Shown piece by piece: positions 19,950 through 29,686 of a stretch of DNA of 64,000 nt. Under the pieces are notes generated by a model. It had not been told where the DNA came from. It saw nothing but the letters and a program-made list of their open reading frames with translations, and searched no databases. The stretch lies in contig NZ_VSSO01000002.1 in NCBI RefSeq assembly GCF_008312885.1, positions 545,846 through 609,845 of the forward strand, read 5' to 3'. Source of the stretch: Lolliginicoccus suaedae. GTDB lineage: Bacteria; Actinomycetota; Actinomycetes; Mycobacteriales; Mycobacteriaceae. Position 1 is the first letter of the stretch, and each line of letters starts with the position of its first letter. The position numbers and the translations under genes are program-made.

Positions 19950-22900
19950 ATGAGTATCGTGCATGTCGTTCGTGGCCGCCGCAGCGAGGCGCCACTCATG
20001 CCGGGTGGTGAGCTCGGCCTCAGCACTCCACCCGAGCTGCCACGGTCCGTGCCGGGAAACATGGTGCAGAAGCTGCTGCCCGTGGTGATGGTGCTCGCGA
20101 TGATCGGCATGGTCGCGCTGATGTTCTCCTCAGGAGCAGCGCGCAACCCGATGATGCTGATGTTCCCGGTCATGATGGCCGTATCGATGATAGGCATGCT
20201 CGCTGGCGCGGGCGGGCGCGGCGGGACAAGCACCGCGGAGCTCAACGAGCAGCGCAAGGACTACCTGCGCTATCTCGGCGACGCTCGCGTTGATGTGCTC
20301 GACGCCGCGTCCCGCCAGCGCGCCGCCGTGCAATGGCATCACCCCGCGCCAGATGGACTGTGGTGCCTCGCCGGTAGCCGACGCATGTGGGAACGCTCCG
20401 TCGATGACGACGAGTACCTCTCCGCGCGCATCGGCATCGGGGCGCAGCGCCTCGCGCTGGCCCTGGTGCCACCAGAGACAGGCCCCACCGAGGACCTCGA
20501 GCCGATCTCGGTGATCGCGCTGCGCCGCTTCGTGCGGACCCATTCCATCGTGCCCGATCTTCCGGTGGCCTTGTCCATGCGCGGATTCGCCGCTATCACC
20601 ATGCGGGGCAGCGCGGGCCGTCGCACCGAGCAGGCGCGCGCTGTCGTTCGCGCGATGGCGTGCCAGCTGGCCCTGTTCCACGGTCCTGACGACCTGCGCG
20701 TGGTGATCGTCTGCGGGGATGCCGAGCTTGCCGACTGGGAGTGGGCCAAGTGGCTGCCGCACGCCGAGCACCCGGGCCGCCGCGATATCGCCGGTCCGGA
20801 GCGGATGATCTATCCAAGCCTGCACGATGCCGCGGAACGGCTGGCCCCGTTCCTCGAGGGCAGGTCGCGGTTCGTCCGGGGCGCCCCGGCCACCGCGGGC
20901 CAGGCCCATGTGCTCATCGTTGTCGACGGGGGCATCGTCGATGGCGATGAGCCCCTGATAGCTGGCGATGGCGTCGATGGCGTGACCATCATCGACCTGG
21001 ATGGGTCGGCGGCCGCTCTTGCTGATCGCCGCGGGATCTCGCTGCTCGTGGAGGACGACCAGATCGGCGCCGAGGGCCCCAGCGGGCCCGAGATGTTCGC
21101 TCGCGCCGACCATGTGGGGCTTGGTGTGGCGCGCATGACCTCGATGGCGTTGTCGCCCTATCGCGTTGCCGCGCCGGGTACCGTGCACAGCGCCCAGGAT
21201 CCGACGGCTGCGGGATTGCCGGACTGGGCCGCCATGATCGGTGCGGGCGATGTGGCACGCTTCGATCCCGATGCGATGTGGCGCCCGCGCCGCGGGCGGG
21301 ACCGGCTCCGCGTGCCGGTGGGGCATGCGGAGGATGGCAGCGTCATCGAGCTCGACCTCAAGGAATCAGCCGAGAACGGCATGGGACCGCACGGCCTGTG
21401 CGTCGGCGCCACCGGATCCGGCAAGTCCGAGTTCCTCCGCACCCTCGTGCTGGGCCTGATCGCCACCCATTCCCCCGAATCGCTCAACCTTGTCCTCGTT
21501 GACTTCAAGGGCGGCGCGACGTTCCTGGGCCTCGAGGGCGCCCCGCACGTGGCCGCGATCATCACCAACCTCGCCGATGAGATCACCATGGTCGACCGGA
21601 TGCGTGATGCGCTCGAGGGCGAGATGAACCGTCGCCAGCAGGTGCTCCGCTCGGCGGGCAACTTCGCCAGCGTCGCCGAGTACGAGCGTGCCCGCCACAA
21701 CGGGGCCGCGCTCGATCCGATGCCCGCGTTGTTCATCGTCGTCGATGAGTTCTCCGAGCTGCTCAGCCAGAAGCCCGACTTCGCGGACCTGTTCGTGATG
21801 ATCGGCAGGCTCGGCCGGTCGCTGCACATGCACTTGCTGCTCGCCAGCCAGCGGCTCGAGGAAGGCCGCCTGCGTGGCCTCGAGAGCCACCTGTCCTACC
21901 GGATCGGCCTGAAGACCTTCTCCGCGCAGGAGTCCCGCTCGGTGCTCGGCGTTCCGGACGCCTACCACCTGCCCCCGGTGCCCGGTGCCGGCTACCTGAA
22001 GGTCGACTCCGCCGAGCCGCAGCGCTTCAACGCTTCCTATGTATCGGGCGGCTATGTCCCGCCCGCCACCATCGAGGATGCCGCCGTGGCCACCGGAACG
22101 GGCGAGCTGCGCGTGGTCCCGTTCACCGCGCGACCATCCGATCCGGAACCGGCCCAGGAGCAGGCCGAGGCTCCCGCGCGACCCCGCCCGGCGCCCACCG
22201 CGATGCAACGCACCGTGCTCGACCTGGTGCTCTCCGCTGTCCGTGGCCGCGGGCCCCATGCCCACGAGGTATGGCTGCCCCCGCTGGCCACCTCCCCGAC
22301 AGTGGGCCAGCTTGTCCCGCCCGCCCAGCGCATCCCGCGCGAGGGGGTCGCCGGCAGCTCGCTGCGAGTGCCCATCGGAATCGTCGATCGTCCCTACGAC
22401 CAGCGGCGCGACCCCCTGGTCATCGATGTGTCATCCAGCCAGGGCAATATCGTGGTCGTGGGTGGCCCGCAGAGCGGCAAGTCCACGACGATCCGCACCA
22501 TCATCATGGCGCTCGCCGCGACCCACACCCCGCGCGAGACGCAGTTCTACTGCCTGGACTTCGGTGGCGGCTCGCTTGGCGGGCTCGCCCAGGTGCCGCA
22601 TGTGGGCTCGGTCGCGAGCAGGCTGGAGCCGGACCGGATCCGGCGCACCGTCGCCGAGGTCACCACAGTGATGCGGCACCGCGAGAAGCTGTTCCAGCGG
22701 CTTGGCATCTCCTCGATGGCCGAGTACCGCCGGGCCCGCAACCAGCAGCGCGACACCGACTGGCACAGCATCGATGACGCACCGTTCGGCGATGTGTTCC
22801 TCGTCGTTGATGGCTGGCAGACCGTGCGCCAGGAGTTCGAGGAGCTCGAGGCCGCCATCGGCGCGCTCGCCACGCAAGGGCTGTCGTTCGGCGTGCACGT

Positions 22901-23948
22901 CATTGCTAGCGCTTCCCGATGGACCGACTTCCGGGCAGGCACCAAGGACCAGCTCGGCACCCGCATCGAGCTGCGCCTCGGCGATGCCAACGATTCCGAG
23001 ATGAACCGCAAGACAGCAATGCTCGTGCCCGAGGGGCAGCCGGGACGCGGCATCACCCGCGACGGCCTGCACATGCTGATCGCCGTGCCCACGTTCCTCC
23101 CTCCCGCGGATCCGCAGGACCTCACCGACGGCGTCGGCGCAGCGGTGCGGGAACTAGTCGAGAGGGCGGGCGACAGGGCTGCTCCACCGGTGCGGATGCT
23201 GCCCGAGCAGTTTCCGCGGCACGAGCTCGATCTGCAGGCCAGCGCCAGCAATCCGTTGTCGATCCCGATCGGCATCAACGAGGCAGAGCTGCGGACGGTC
23301 TGCGTGGACTTCGCCGCGCAGTCGCACCTCGTGGTGTTCGCGGACTCCGAGTCCGGCAAGACAGCGCTCCTGCGCTCCCTCTGCGAGGGCATCATGGAGC
23401 GCAACTCGCCCCAGCAGGCCAAGATCCTGCTCGCGGACTTCCGCCGCACCATGCTCGGCGTGGTCGAGACGAACCACCTCGCCGGGTACGCGGTCTCGGC
23501 CGCGAACCTGCAGGACCTGATCGGCGAGCTCGGCGCGTTCCTGCGCGATCGCCTACCTGGTCCTGGCACCACCCAGCAACAGCTGCGGGACCGTTCCTGG
23601 TGGTCGGGCCCCGAGGTGTTCGTGATCGTCGATGACTACGACCTCGTCGCGACCAACGGTGGCAACCCGCTCTCGGGCCTGCTCGACCTGCTGCCCCAGG
23701 CGAAGGACGTGGGCCTGCACCTGATCATCGCCCGGCGCACCGGCGGTGCCTCGCGGGCCCTGTTCGAGCCGGTCATGGCCTCGCTGCGCGATCTCAACCC
23801 GATGGGGCTGGTGATGAATGGCAGCCGTGACGAGGGTGCGTTGATCGGCTCGGTGCGGCCCAGCGAGCAGCCTCCGGGCCGTGGCGTGCTGATCACCCGC
23901 AGTGGTGGTGAGCAGCGGGTCCAGCTCGCATGGACACCGCCCCAGTGA
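19950..23948 (+). CDS. eccC: Type VII secretion ATPase EccC (single chain)
   Basis: EccC is the FtsK/SpoIIIE-type motor that recognises WXG100 substrates and powers ESX secretion. The 1,332-residue single chain has two N-terminal membrane helices (about residues 42-90) and three ATPase domains. P-loops are GATGSGKS (486-493), GGPQSGKS (838-845) and SESGKT (1133-1138). The first Walker B is canonical (VVDEF, D599-E600); the second (D954-G955) and third (D1228-D1229) are degenerate. The start at 19950 follows AGGGGGGAAA and gives MSIVHVVRGRRSEAP. An in-frame extension to 19872 has no similarity. Confidence 0.95.
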   Translation: MSIVHVVRGRRSEAPLMPGGELGLSTPPELPRSVPGNMVQKLLPVVMVLAMIGMVALMFSSGAARNPMMLMFPVMMAVSMIGMLAGAGGRGGTSTAELNEQRKDYLRYLGDARVDVLDAASRQRAAVQWHHPAPDGLWCLAGSRRMWERSVDDDEYLSARIGIGAQRLALALVPPETGPTEDLEPISVIALRRFVRTHSIVPDLPVALSMRGFAAITMRGSAGRRTEQARAVVRAMACQLALFHGPDDLRVVIVCGDAELADWEWAKWLPHAEHPGRRDIAGPERMIYPSLHDAAERLAPFLEGRSRFVRGAPATAGQAHVLIVVDGGIVDGDEPLIAGDGVDGVTIIDLDGSAAALADRRGISLLVEDDQIGAEGPSGPEMFARADHVGLGVARMTSMALSPYRVAAPGTVHSAQDPTAAGLPDWAAMIGAGDVARFDPDAMWRPRRGRDRLRVPVGHAEDGSVIELDLKESAENGMGPHGLCVGATGSGKSEFLRTLVLGLIATHSPESLNLVLVDFKGGATFLGLEGAPHVAAIITNLADEITMVDRMRDALEGEMNRRQQVLRSAGNFASVAEYERARHNGAALDPMPALFIVVDEFSELLSQKPDFADLFVMIGRLGRSLHMHLLLASQRLEEGRLRGLESHLSYRIGLKTFSAQESRSVLGVPDAYHLPPVPGAGYLKVDSAEPQRFNASYVSGGYVPPATIEDAAVATGTGELRVVPFTARPSDPEPAQEQAEAPARPRPAPTAMQRTVLDLVLSAVRGRGPHAHEVWLPPLATSPTVGQLVPPAQRIPREGVAGSSLRVPIGIVDRPYDQRRDPLVIDVSSSQGNIVVVGGPQSGKSTTIRTIIMALAATHTPRETQFYCLDFGGGSLGGLAQVPHVGSVASRLEPDRIRRTVAEVTTVMRHREKLFQRLGISSMAEYRRARNQQRDTDWHSIDDAPFGDVFLVVDGWQTVRQEFEELEAAIGALATQGLSFGVHVIASASRWTDFRAGTKDQLGTRIELRLGDANDSEMNRKTAMLVPEGQPGRGITRDGLHMLIAVPTFLPPADPQDLTDGVGAAVRELVERAGDRAAPPVRMLPEQFPRHELDLQASASNPLSIPIGINEAELRTVCVDFAAQSHLVVFADSESGKTALLRSLCEGIMERNSPQQAKILLADFRRTMLGVVETNHLAGYAVSAANLQDLIGELGAFLRDRLPGPGTTQQQLRDRSWWSGPEVFVIVDDYDLVATNGGNPLSGLLDLLPQAKDVGLHLIIARRTGGASRALFEPVMASLRDLNPMGLVMNGSRDEGALIGSVRPSEQPPGRGVLITRSGGEQRVQLAWTPPQ

Positions 23949-25390
23949 TCCAGGCCGGTGCGCGGCCCACCAGTGCGACGATCCCCGGCGAGGCCTTCGC
24001 GCGCCAGCGGTGCATGGTGATCGGGGCCGGATACATGGCCTGGCGGGAACAGGGCCGCATCGTGCGGCGACCGACCATGGTGAGGCTGCGGGGCAGCTCC
24101 ATCGTGGTGGGCGACGAGCATTTCGGAGACGAATCCGGGCCGGGGCGGACGGAGGCCGAGCTGCTCGACGCCGAGCCTGATCCGCTCGAGTTCCTCGACG
24201 ACCCGGTGCTGGCGTTCTCCTCGAGGACCATCCCGATGCCAGCAGTCATCGATGCGCTCGCGCGGCACGCCAGGCTGGATGCGCGCGAGCCGCTCGACAC
24301 GCTGGTCATCGTGCACCCGACGTGGTGGCCCGCGGGGCATCGACGCGCTCTGGCCTCCGCCATGCGGCGCTATGCGAGCGTGGTGCAGCTGGTGAGCGTG
24401 GCCGTGGCGTGCGCGGCGGACCGGGCGAGACGCTTTCCGGGCGAGAGCAAGCTCGTGGTCGTCGAGAACGATGGGCTGCGGCGAGTGGAGACGATCCTCG
24501 GGATCGGGGCGTCCCAGCCTCGGGTGCTGGCGACGAGCATCGACGATCCCGATGCCGTGCCGCCCCAGGCCGCGGGGGTCGATCCCGCCGCCGCGCGCGT
24601 CGATGCCACGGGGACCGGCATGGAGGAATGCCTGCTCGACGGTGCCGCCGGGCTCCTGCCCGCGATGCAGCTGCAAAGCCCTCCATCAGCCTGGGGCAGC
24701 GCGGCCCACAACTCGCCAGCGGGGCGGCCACAGCGACCACAGGCCCAGCCATCATGGGCATCCCGCTCCGCGCGAGGCGGCCTGGCGCTGGCGTGCTCCG
24801 TGCTGCTGCTCGGTGGTGCGGCGCTGCTCCTAGCTGCGTTCCGGGGCGGTGCCGACGGCGTTCCACCCGTGCCCGGCCGGACCGCCGCGAGCGATGCCGC
24901 GCCCACCTCCACCGTTCAGCAGCCACGATCCGGCTATGGGACCGAGGCCACCATCGGAGATCTTGTCATCACGCTCCCAGAGGGCTGGGGGATGGGCTGG
25001 AGCGATTTCGCGGATCACCGCGATCCCGGCGGATTCCTGGCGGAGCTGCTGCCTTTCGACCATGCCGATGAGCGACGCATCCTGATCGCGCGGCGCGGTC
25101 CTGGCCCTGGCATCGATCGGGATGGGATCGCTGGGGAGATCTCGCGGCTCGTGGAATCGGACCCGCGGCTCGAGCAGGCTTCGGCGGGCGGGACCGGAGC
25201 GGAGGCCGCGTATCGCGAAGTGCTGGTCGACGCGCGCGGCGCTGTCCGGGGCAACGTGACGTGGTTCGTCCTCCTGGTGGGCGGCAGGCAGGCCAACATC
25301 GGTTGCGAGTCGAGCAGCTCCGTCCCGGCGATGGATGGGGCGTTCCCGGAATGCCTGGAGCTTGCTGAAACGGTTCGGCACGCGGGATGA
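23930..25390 (+). CDS. Type VII secretion-associated protein, Rv3446c-like
   Basis: A 486-residue protein at the position of Rv3446c in the ESX-4 locus. The N-terminal two thirds (1-280) look soluble with an actin-like feel (repeated hydrophobic beta segments such as DTLVIVHPTWWPAGHRRAL). One membrane helix follows (about 284-305, GLALACSVLLLGGAALLLAAF), then a low-complexity linker and a C-terminal outside domain of about 150 residues with two late Cys. It overlaps the eccC end by 19 bases; a GTG at 23945 (GTGA overlap) is an alternative start. The role in secretion is unproven. Confidence 0.75.
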   Translation: MDTAPVIQAGARPTSATIPGEAFARQRCMVIGAGYMAWREQGRIVRRPTMVRLRGSSIVVGDEHFGDESGPGRTEAELLDAEPDPLEFLDDPVLAFSSRTIPMPAVIDALARHARLDAREPLDTLVIVHPTWWPAGHRRALASAMRRYASVVQLVSVAVACAADRARRFPGESKLVVVENDGLRRVETILGIGASQPRVLATSIDDPDAVPPQAAGVDPAAARVDATGTGMEECLLDGAAGLLPAMQLQSPPSAWGSAAHNSPAGRPQRPQAQPSWASRSARGGLALACSVLLLGGAALLLAAFRGGADGVPPVPGRTAASDAAPTSTVQQPRSGYGTEATIGDLVITLPEGWGMGWSDFADHRDPGGFLAELLPFDHADERRILIARRGPGPGIDRDGIAGEISRLVESDPRLEQASAGGTGAEAAYREVLVDARGAVRGNVTWFVLLVGGRQANIGCESSSSVPAMDGAFPECLELAETVRHAG

Positions 25391-25625
25391 GCGCGGGAGC
25401 CAGGAGTGTGACCCACCTCATCTGGCTGCTGTCTGTGCAGCTCAAGTGCTGTTCATTGGATGGTTCGACAACACCGGCAGAAGATTCTGGAACTTTTTTT
25501 GCCCGGGCGGAACCAAACCGGGATCCGCCGCGTCAGATATTAGCGAACCCGGAGAATGCATCCGCGGCAGTGCTTGGGCCCGGTATCGATCGCGCCGGGT
25601 CCATCGGAACTAGGGGAGGGAACCC
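25391..25625 (+). promoter_or_regulatory. Intergenic region before the WXG100 genes, possible ECF promoter
   Basis: The 235-base gap contains GGAAC (25509-25513) and CGTCA (25531-25535) separated by 17 bases, a weak match to ECF-type promoters (GGAAC-N16/17-CGTY). A T-run of seven is at 25494-25500. The esx start is preceded by AGGGGAGGGAA. No gene is seen. Confidence 0.3.
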
Positions 25626-25943
25626 ATGAGCAACAACTTGACGACCACCACGGCGGACATGAATGCCGCTGCCAACCATGTCCAGCAGGTCAGCGAGGAC
25701 GTGCGCGCCCAGCTCAACGCGCTGCATGCCAAGATCGCCAACGTCGAGGGCGCATGGCGCGGCCAGGCCAAGGGCGCGTTCGGCTCGCTCATCAGCCGGT
25801 GGGACGCCGAGGCGGTCAAGCTCAACAACGCGCTCGCCGCGATCAGCGAAGCCATCCGTGAGAGCGGCCGCAAGTACGACGGCGCCGAGGTTGCCAACGC
25901 CAGCTCGCTTAACAACGTGGGCGGAATGCTGAACATGTCCTAG
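25626..25943 (+). CDS. esxU: WXG100 family secreted protein (EsxU-like)
   Basis: A 105-residue helical-hairpin protein, substrate of the neighbouring ESX-4 machine. The WXG turn is WRG at residues 44-46 (EGAWRGQAKGAF), and the C-terminal secretion motif YxxxE is visible at YDGAE (85-89). It pairs with the next gene as a likely heterodimer. The ribosome-binding site is AGGGGAGGGAA. Position relative to rplM matches esxU of M. tuberculosis. Confidence 0.9.
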   Translation: MSNNLTTTTADMNAAANHVQQVSEDVRAQLNALHAKIANVEGAWRGQAKGAFGSLISRWDAEAVKLNNALAAISEAIRESGRKYDGAEVANASSLNNVGGMLNMS

Positions 25944-26061
25944 GCGCTAGGGCCGCCCCGATCCGGCGGCGCCCAGCCCCGCACGGAACGACCTCTGTGC
26001 TGCACCACTTTTGCGATCTCATTCTGTGAATTCACTCTGCGACCTCACAAGGAAGAACCTC

Positions 26062-26352
26062 ATGTCTGATCAGATCAAGTACAACTTCGGGCAGATCGAG
26101 GCGCTCCGCGCCGATCTCGCGACCTCCGCCGCCAGCCTCGACAACACGCTCAACGACCTCAAGGGGTACGTGGCGACCCTCGCGGCCTCCTGGGACAGTG
26201 GCGCCTCGGCGAACTACCAGGCGCAGCAGCGCCGGTGGGACGACGCCGCGCTGAACCTCAAGCTCATCCTCGACGCTGTCGGCCGGGCCGTCGGCGACGG
26301 CAATGACCAGATGCGGGACGCCGAGCGTGCCGCCGCCCAGCAGTGGGCCTAA
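26062..26352 (+). CDS. esxT: WXG100 family secreted protein (EsxT-like)
   Basis: A 96-residue WXG100 protein with the turn WDSG at residues 44-47 (TLAASWDSGASANYQ). The start at 26062 (MSDQIKYNFGQIEAL) follows AAGGAAGAA; an upstream start at 26011 is not supported. It ends QQWA without a clear YxxxD/E motif, as expected for the partner that relies on EsxU for export. A strong terminator follows. Confidence 0.9.
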   Translation: MSDQIKYNFGQIEALRADLATSAASLDNTLNDLKGYVATLAASWDSGASANYQAQQRRWDDAALNLKLILDAVGRAVGDGNDQMRDAERAAAQQWA

Positions 26353-26376
26353 TCCCCCAATAGCCGCCCACTGCGA

Positions 26377-26415
26377 GCAGCCCCGATGGAAGGAGAGGTC
26401 CATCGGGGCTGCTTT
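26377..26415 (+). terminator. Rho-independent terminator after esxT
   Basis: A 14-bp perfect stem (26377-26390 with 26399-26412) is followed by TTTC. It separates the ESX-4 genes from the rplM promoter. Confidence 0.85.
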
Positions 26416-26420
26416 CATAT

Positions 26421-26450
26421 TTGACCAGCGGAAATGGTTCGCGGTAGAGT
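26421..26450 (+). promoter_or_regulatory. Housekeeping promoter of rplM-rpsI
   Basis: TTGACC (26421-26426) and TAGAGT (26445-26450) with an 18-base spacer lie directly after the esxT terminator and about 110 bases before rplM. The same -10 hexamer is found in the groES promoter. Confidence 0.7.
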
Positions 26451-26559
26451 GCTCCCTCGGCATGTAGCGAAGACAGGTCCCCGGGTCTCAACCGGCCGCC
26501 GGGCTCGGCCCCGCTACACCGCTTGGCCGGCAGCAATACGAATAAGACGAGGTAGAACC

Positions 26560-26999
26560 GTGCCTACGTACAGCCCCAAGGCTGGCGACGTCACGCGCAC
26601 CTGGTACGTCATTGACGCTACCGATCTGGTGCTCGGACGGCTCTCAGTCCAGGCCGCGAACATTCTTCGTGGCAAGCACAAGCCCACATTCGCCCCCAAC
26701 TTCGACGGTGGCGACTACGTCATCATCGTCAACGCCGCGAAGGTCGCCCTCACCGGCAACAAGCGCGACAGCAAGCGGATCTACCGCCACTCCGGCTTCC
26801 CCGGTGGCCTGAAGTCCCGCACCATCGGCGAGGCGCTCGCCACGCGCCCCGAGCGTGTCGTGGAGAAGGCCATCGTTGGCATGATCCCGAAGAACAAGCT
26901 GGGCAGCCAGATCGCGACGAAGCTCAAGGTCTACGCAGGCCCCGAGCACCCGCACTCCGGCCAGAACCCCATCCCGTTCGAGATCAAGCAGGTGGCCCA

Positions 27000-27003
<4 letters not shown>
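26560..27003 (+). CDS. rplM: 50S ribosomal protein L13
   Basis: L13 is an early-assembly 50S protein. The start is GTG at 26560 after ACGAGGTAG, giving 147 residues beginning [20 protein letters not shown]. The longer frame from 26434 would cross the promoter leader. The segment [19 protein letters not shown] is diagnostic. The stop overlaps the rpsI GTG. Confidence 0.97.
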
Positions 27004-27554
<551 letters not shown>

Positions 27555-27596
27555 TCCATCGATACGTGTGGGCTGCTCATTGCCGCACGTGATCGC

Positions 27597-27635
27597 GAGC
27601 AGGCCCGGACCGCACAGGTCCGGGCCTGCTCGTTT
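27597..27635 (+). terminator. Rho-independent terminator after rpsI
   Basis: A 15-bp perfect stem (27597-27611 with 27617-27631), a 5-base loop, and GTTTT after it. It ends the rplM-rpsI unit before glmM. Confidence 0.9.
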
Positions 27636-27804
27636 TCCGCGCTGTTATCCCCGCTCCCTGCTCCGGCCGCCCTGCTCCTTGGGACGCGAGCCTTTTCCCA
27701 CCGCGCCACAACCAGGCCGGGCGCACCGGTCCGTCGTGGAGCCCAACCGGCCAAGATAATGCGATAGTTGACGTCGACGACGTGGAAGGGAAGTGAACGG
27801 GCGG

Positions 27805-29148
27805 ATGAGTCGACTATTCGGAACCGACGGAGTACGGGGGCTCGCCAACGCTGATCTCACCGTGGAACTGGCCGTGTCAGTGGCCAGCGCTGCCGCCGGA
27901 GTCCTCGCGCGCGGCGCGGAGAACCCATCCGGCGCGCGGTCGATCGCTATCGTTGGCCGCGACCCCCGCGCTAGCGGCGAGATGCTCGAGGCTGCCGTCA
28001 CCGCCGGGCTCGCGGCCGCAGGCGTTGATGTGGTGCGCGTTGGTGTGCTGCCCACTCCTGCCGTCGCCTACCTGACCGCGGCATACGATGCCGCGCTCGG
28101 CATCATGATCTCTGCCTCGCACAACCCCATGCCTGACAACGGCATCAAGATCTTCGGCCCCGGTGGGCGCAAGCTGCCCGACGATATCGAGGACCAGATC
28201 GAGACCGCGATCGCCGAGGGCAGCGTCGAGCGCCCCACCGGCAGTCATATCGGGCGCATCACCGACGCCCCCGGTGCGCAGGACCGCTACCTCGCGCATC
28301 TCGCTACCACCATCTCCACCCCCCTCCAGGGGATCACCGTCGTGGTGGATTGCGCGCACGGGGCCGCGTCGAGCACTGCGCCCGCCGCCTACGCTGCCGC
28401 CGGGGCGACGGTCATCGCGATCAACAACGAGCCCACCGGGCTGAACATCAACGAGGGCTGCGGCTCCACCCACTTGACGATGCTCCAGGACGCGGTGGTG
28501 CGGCACCAGGCCGATATCGGGCTCGCCCACGACGGTGACGCCGATCGCTGCCTCGCCGTGGACGCCCACGGGCACGTCGTGGATGGTGACGCCATCATGG
28601 CTGTGCTCGCCATCGCCATGCGCGATGCTGGCGAGCTCAGCGAGGACACCCTCGTCGCGACCGTGATGAGCAACCTGGGCCTGCACATCGCCATGCAGGG
28701 CGAGGGCATCACCGTGCGCACGACGGCGGTGGGTGACCGCTACGTCCTCGAGGAGCTCAAGTCCGGGGACTACAGCCTCGGGGGCGAGCAGTCCGGCCAC
28801 ATCGTGATGCCGGGCCACGGCACCACCGGCGATGGCCTCCTCACCGGGCTGCGCCTGATGGCCCGCATCGCCGAGACCGGCAAGCCACTCAGCGAGCTTG
28901 CCGGCGTGATGGAGATCCTGCCGCAGGTCCTGATCAACGTGCGGGTCCGGGACAAGAACGCGGCGACCCGCGACATTCTTGTCCAGGCTGCCGTGGCCGA
29001 TGCCGAGCAGGACCTGGGCGAGCGGGGCCGGGTGCTGCTGCGCCCGTCGGGCACCGAGCAACTGGTTCGCGTCATGGTGGAATCGACCACGGCGGAGCAC
29101 GCGCAGCGCGTCGCCGAGCAGCTCGCGAAAGTCGTCTCCTCGGTGTAG
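27805..29148 (+). CDS. glmM: Phosphoglucosamine mutase
   Basis: GlmM converts glucosamine-6-phosphate to glucosamine-1-phosphate for UDP-GlcNAc and cell-wall synthesis. The 447-residue product starts [15 protein letters not shown]. The phosphorylated Ser is S105 in SASHNP, the metal loop is DGDADR, and the C-terminal phosphate loop is [18 protein letters not shown] at 27793 with GGAAGGG close upstream would add four residues. glmS lies 2.5 kb downstream, as in M. tuberculosis. Confidence 0.96.
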   Translation: MSRLFGTDGVRGLANADLTVELAVSVASAAAGVLARGAENPSGARSIAIVGRDPRASGEMLEAAVTAGLAAAGVDVVRVGVLPTPAVAYLTAAYDAALGIMISASHNPMPDNGIKIFGPGGRKLPDDIEDQIETAIAEGSVERPTGSHIGRITDAPGAQDRYLAHLATTISTPLQGITVVVDCAHGAASSTAPAAYAAAGATVIAINNEPTGLNINEGCGSTHLTMLQDAVVRHQADIGLAHDGDADRCLAVDAHGHVVDGDAIMAVLAIAMRDAGELSEDTLVATVMSNLGLHIAMQGEGITVRTTAVGDRYVLEELKSGDYSLGGEQSGHIVMPGHGTTGDGLLTGLRLMARIAETGKPLSELAGVMEILPQVLINVRVRDKNAATRDILVQAAVADAEQDLGERGRVLLRPSGTEQLVRVMVESTTAEHAQRVAEQLAKVVSSV

Positions 29149-29178
29149 GTCCCTCGGTGCGAGCCCCGGACATGTCTG

Positions 29179-29228
29179 CAAACGCGATAGAAGCCCCGCA
29201 GGATCCAGGGTGGTTTCTATCGCGTTTG
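29179..29228. terminator. Long inverted repeat after glmM
   Basis: A 14-bp perfect inverted repeat of CAAACGCGATAGAA (29179-29192 with 29215-29228), extended by a wobble and two further pairs, encloses a 16-base loop. It starts 30 bases after the glmM stop. No T-run follows, and the arms are less GC-rich than the other terminators in the window, so it may also be a protein-binding operator. Confidence 0.6.
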
Positions 29229-29386
29229 ACGTTTTCCGGTGCTTTTGCCGCTCGCGGACCTCGGCAAGTCCCCGGCCGCTGCCCGATGCCAGGGAAAAAC
29301 TTGGGTGACGCGGGAACCTCGCGCGCATTCGCTGCGTCTGACTCAATGGGCCGGTGCTTCCGGTATCCAAGAGCGAGGAGCAGCAG

Positions 29387-29686
29387 ATGCAGCAACCAGG
29401 CATTATCGACGGACCGGGCAGCGACGCCGCGTTGCGCGGGCATATCGCTAGCACGGCGAGGCTGGCCTCGGGCGCGGCCGCTCTGGCGCGTGGCATCGAG
29501 CCGCGTTCCGTGCTGCTCGACGAGGCATGGGAATCCTGGACCGAAGCACTCGCAGCCTGGGCGCGCCGGAGGGAGATGGCGGTGGCGCGCGTGGACGCGG
29601 CCGTGTCGCGCATCGAGGAAGCTGATGCGGACTGGGCGCGCGGCATCGACCGGTGCGGTCGCCATCTCAACTGGGACGCATCGTGA
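29387..29686 (+). CDS. Small helical protein, Rv3440c-like
   Basis: A 99-residue protein, almost wholly helical, with a Trp pair near the middle (DEAWESWTEALAAW, residues 46-59) followed by a second charged helix. Size and layout recall WXG100 proteins, but the exact WXG turn is absent. The ATG at 29387 follows GAGGAG. The stop overlaps the next ATG (TGATG), so the two are made together. The position between glmM and glmS matches Rv3440c. Function is unknown; export through ESX-4 is a guess. Confidence 0.7.
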   Translation: MQQPGIIDGPGSDAALRGHIASTARLASGAAALARGIEPRSVLLDEAWESWTEALAAWARRREMAVARVDAAVSRIEEADADWARGIDRCGRHLNWDAS

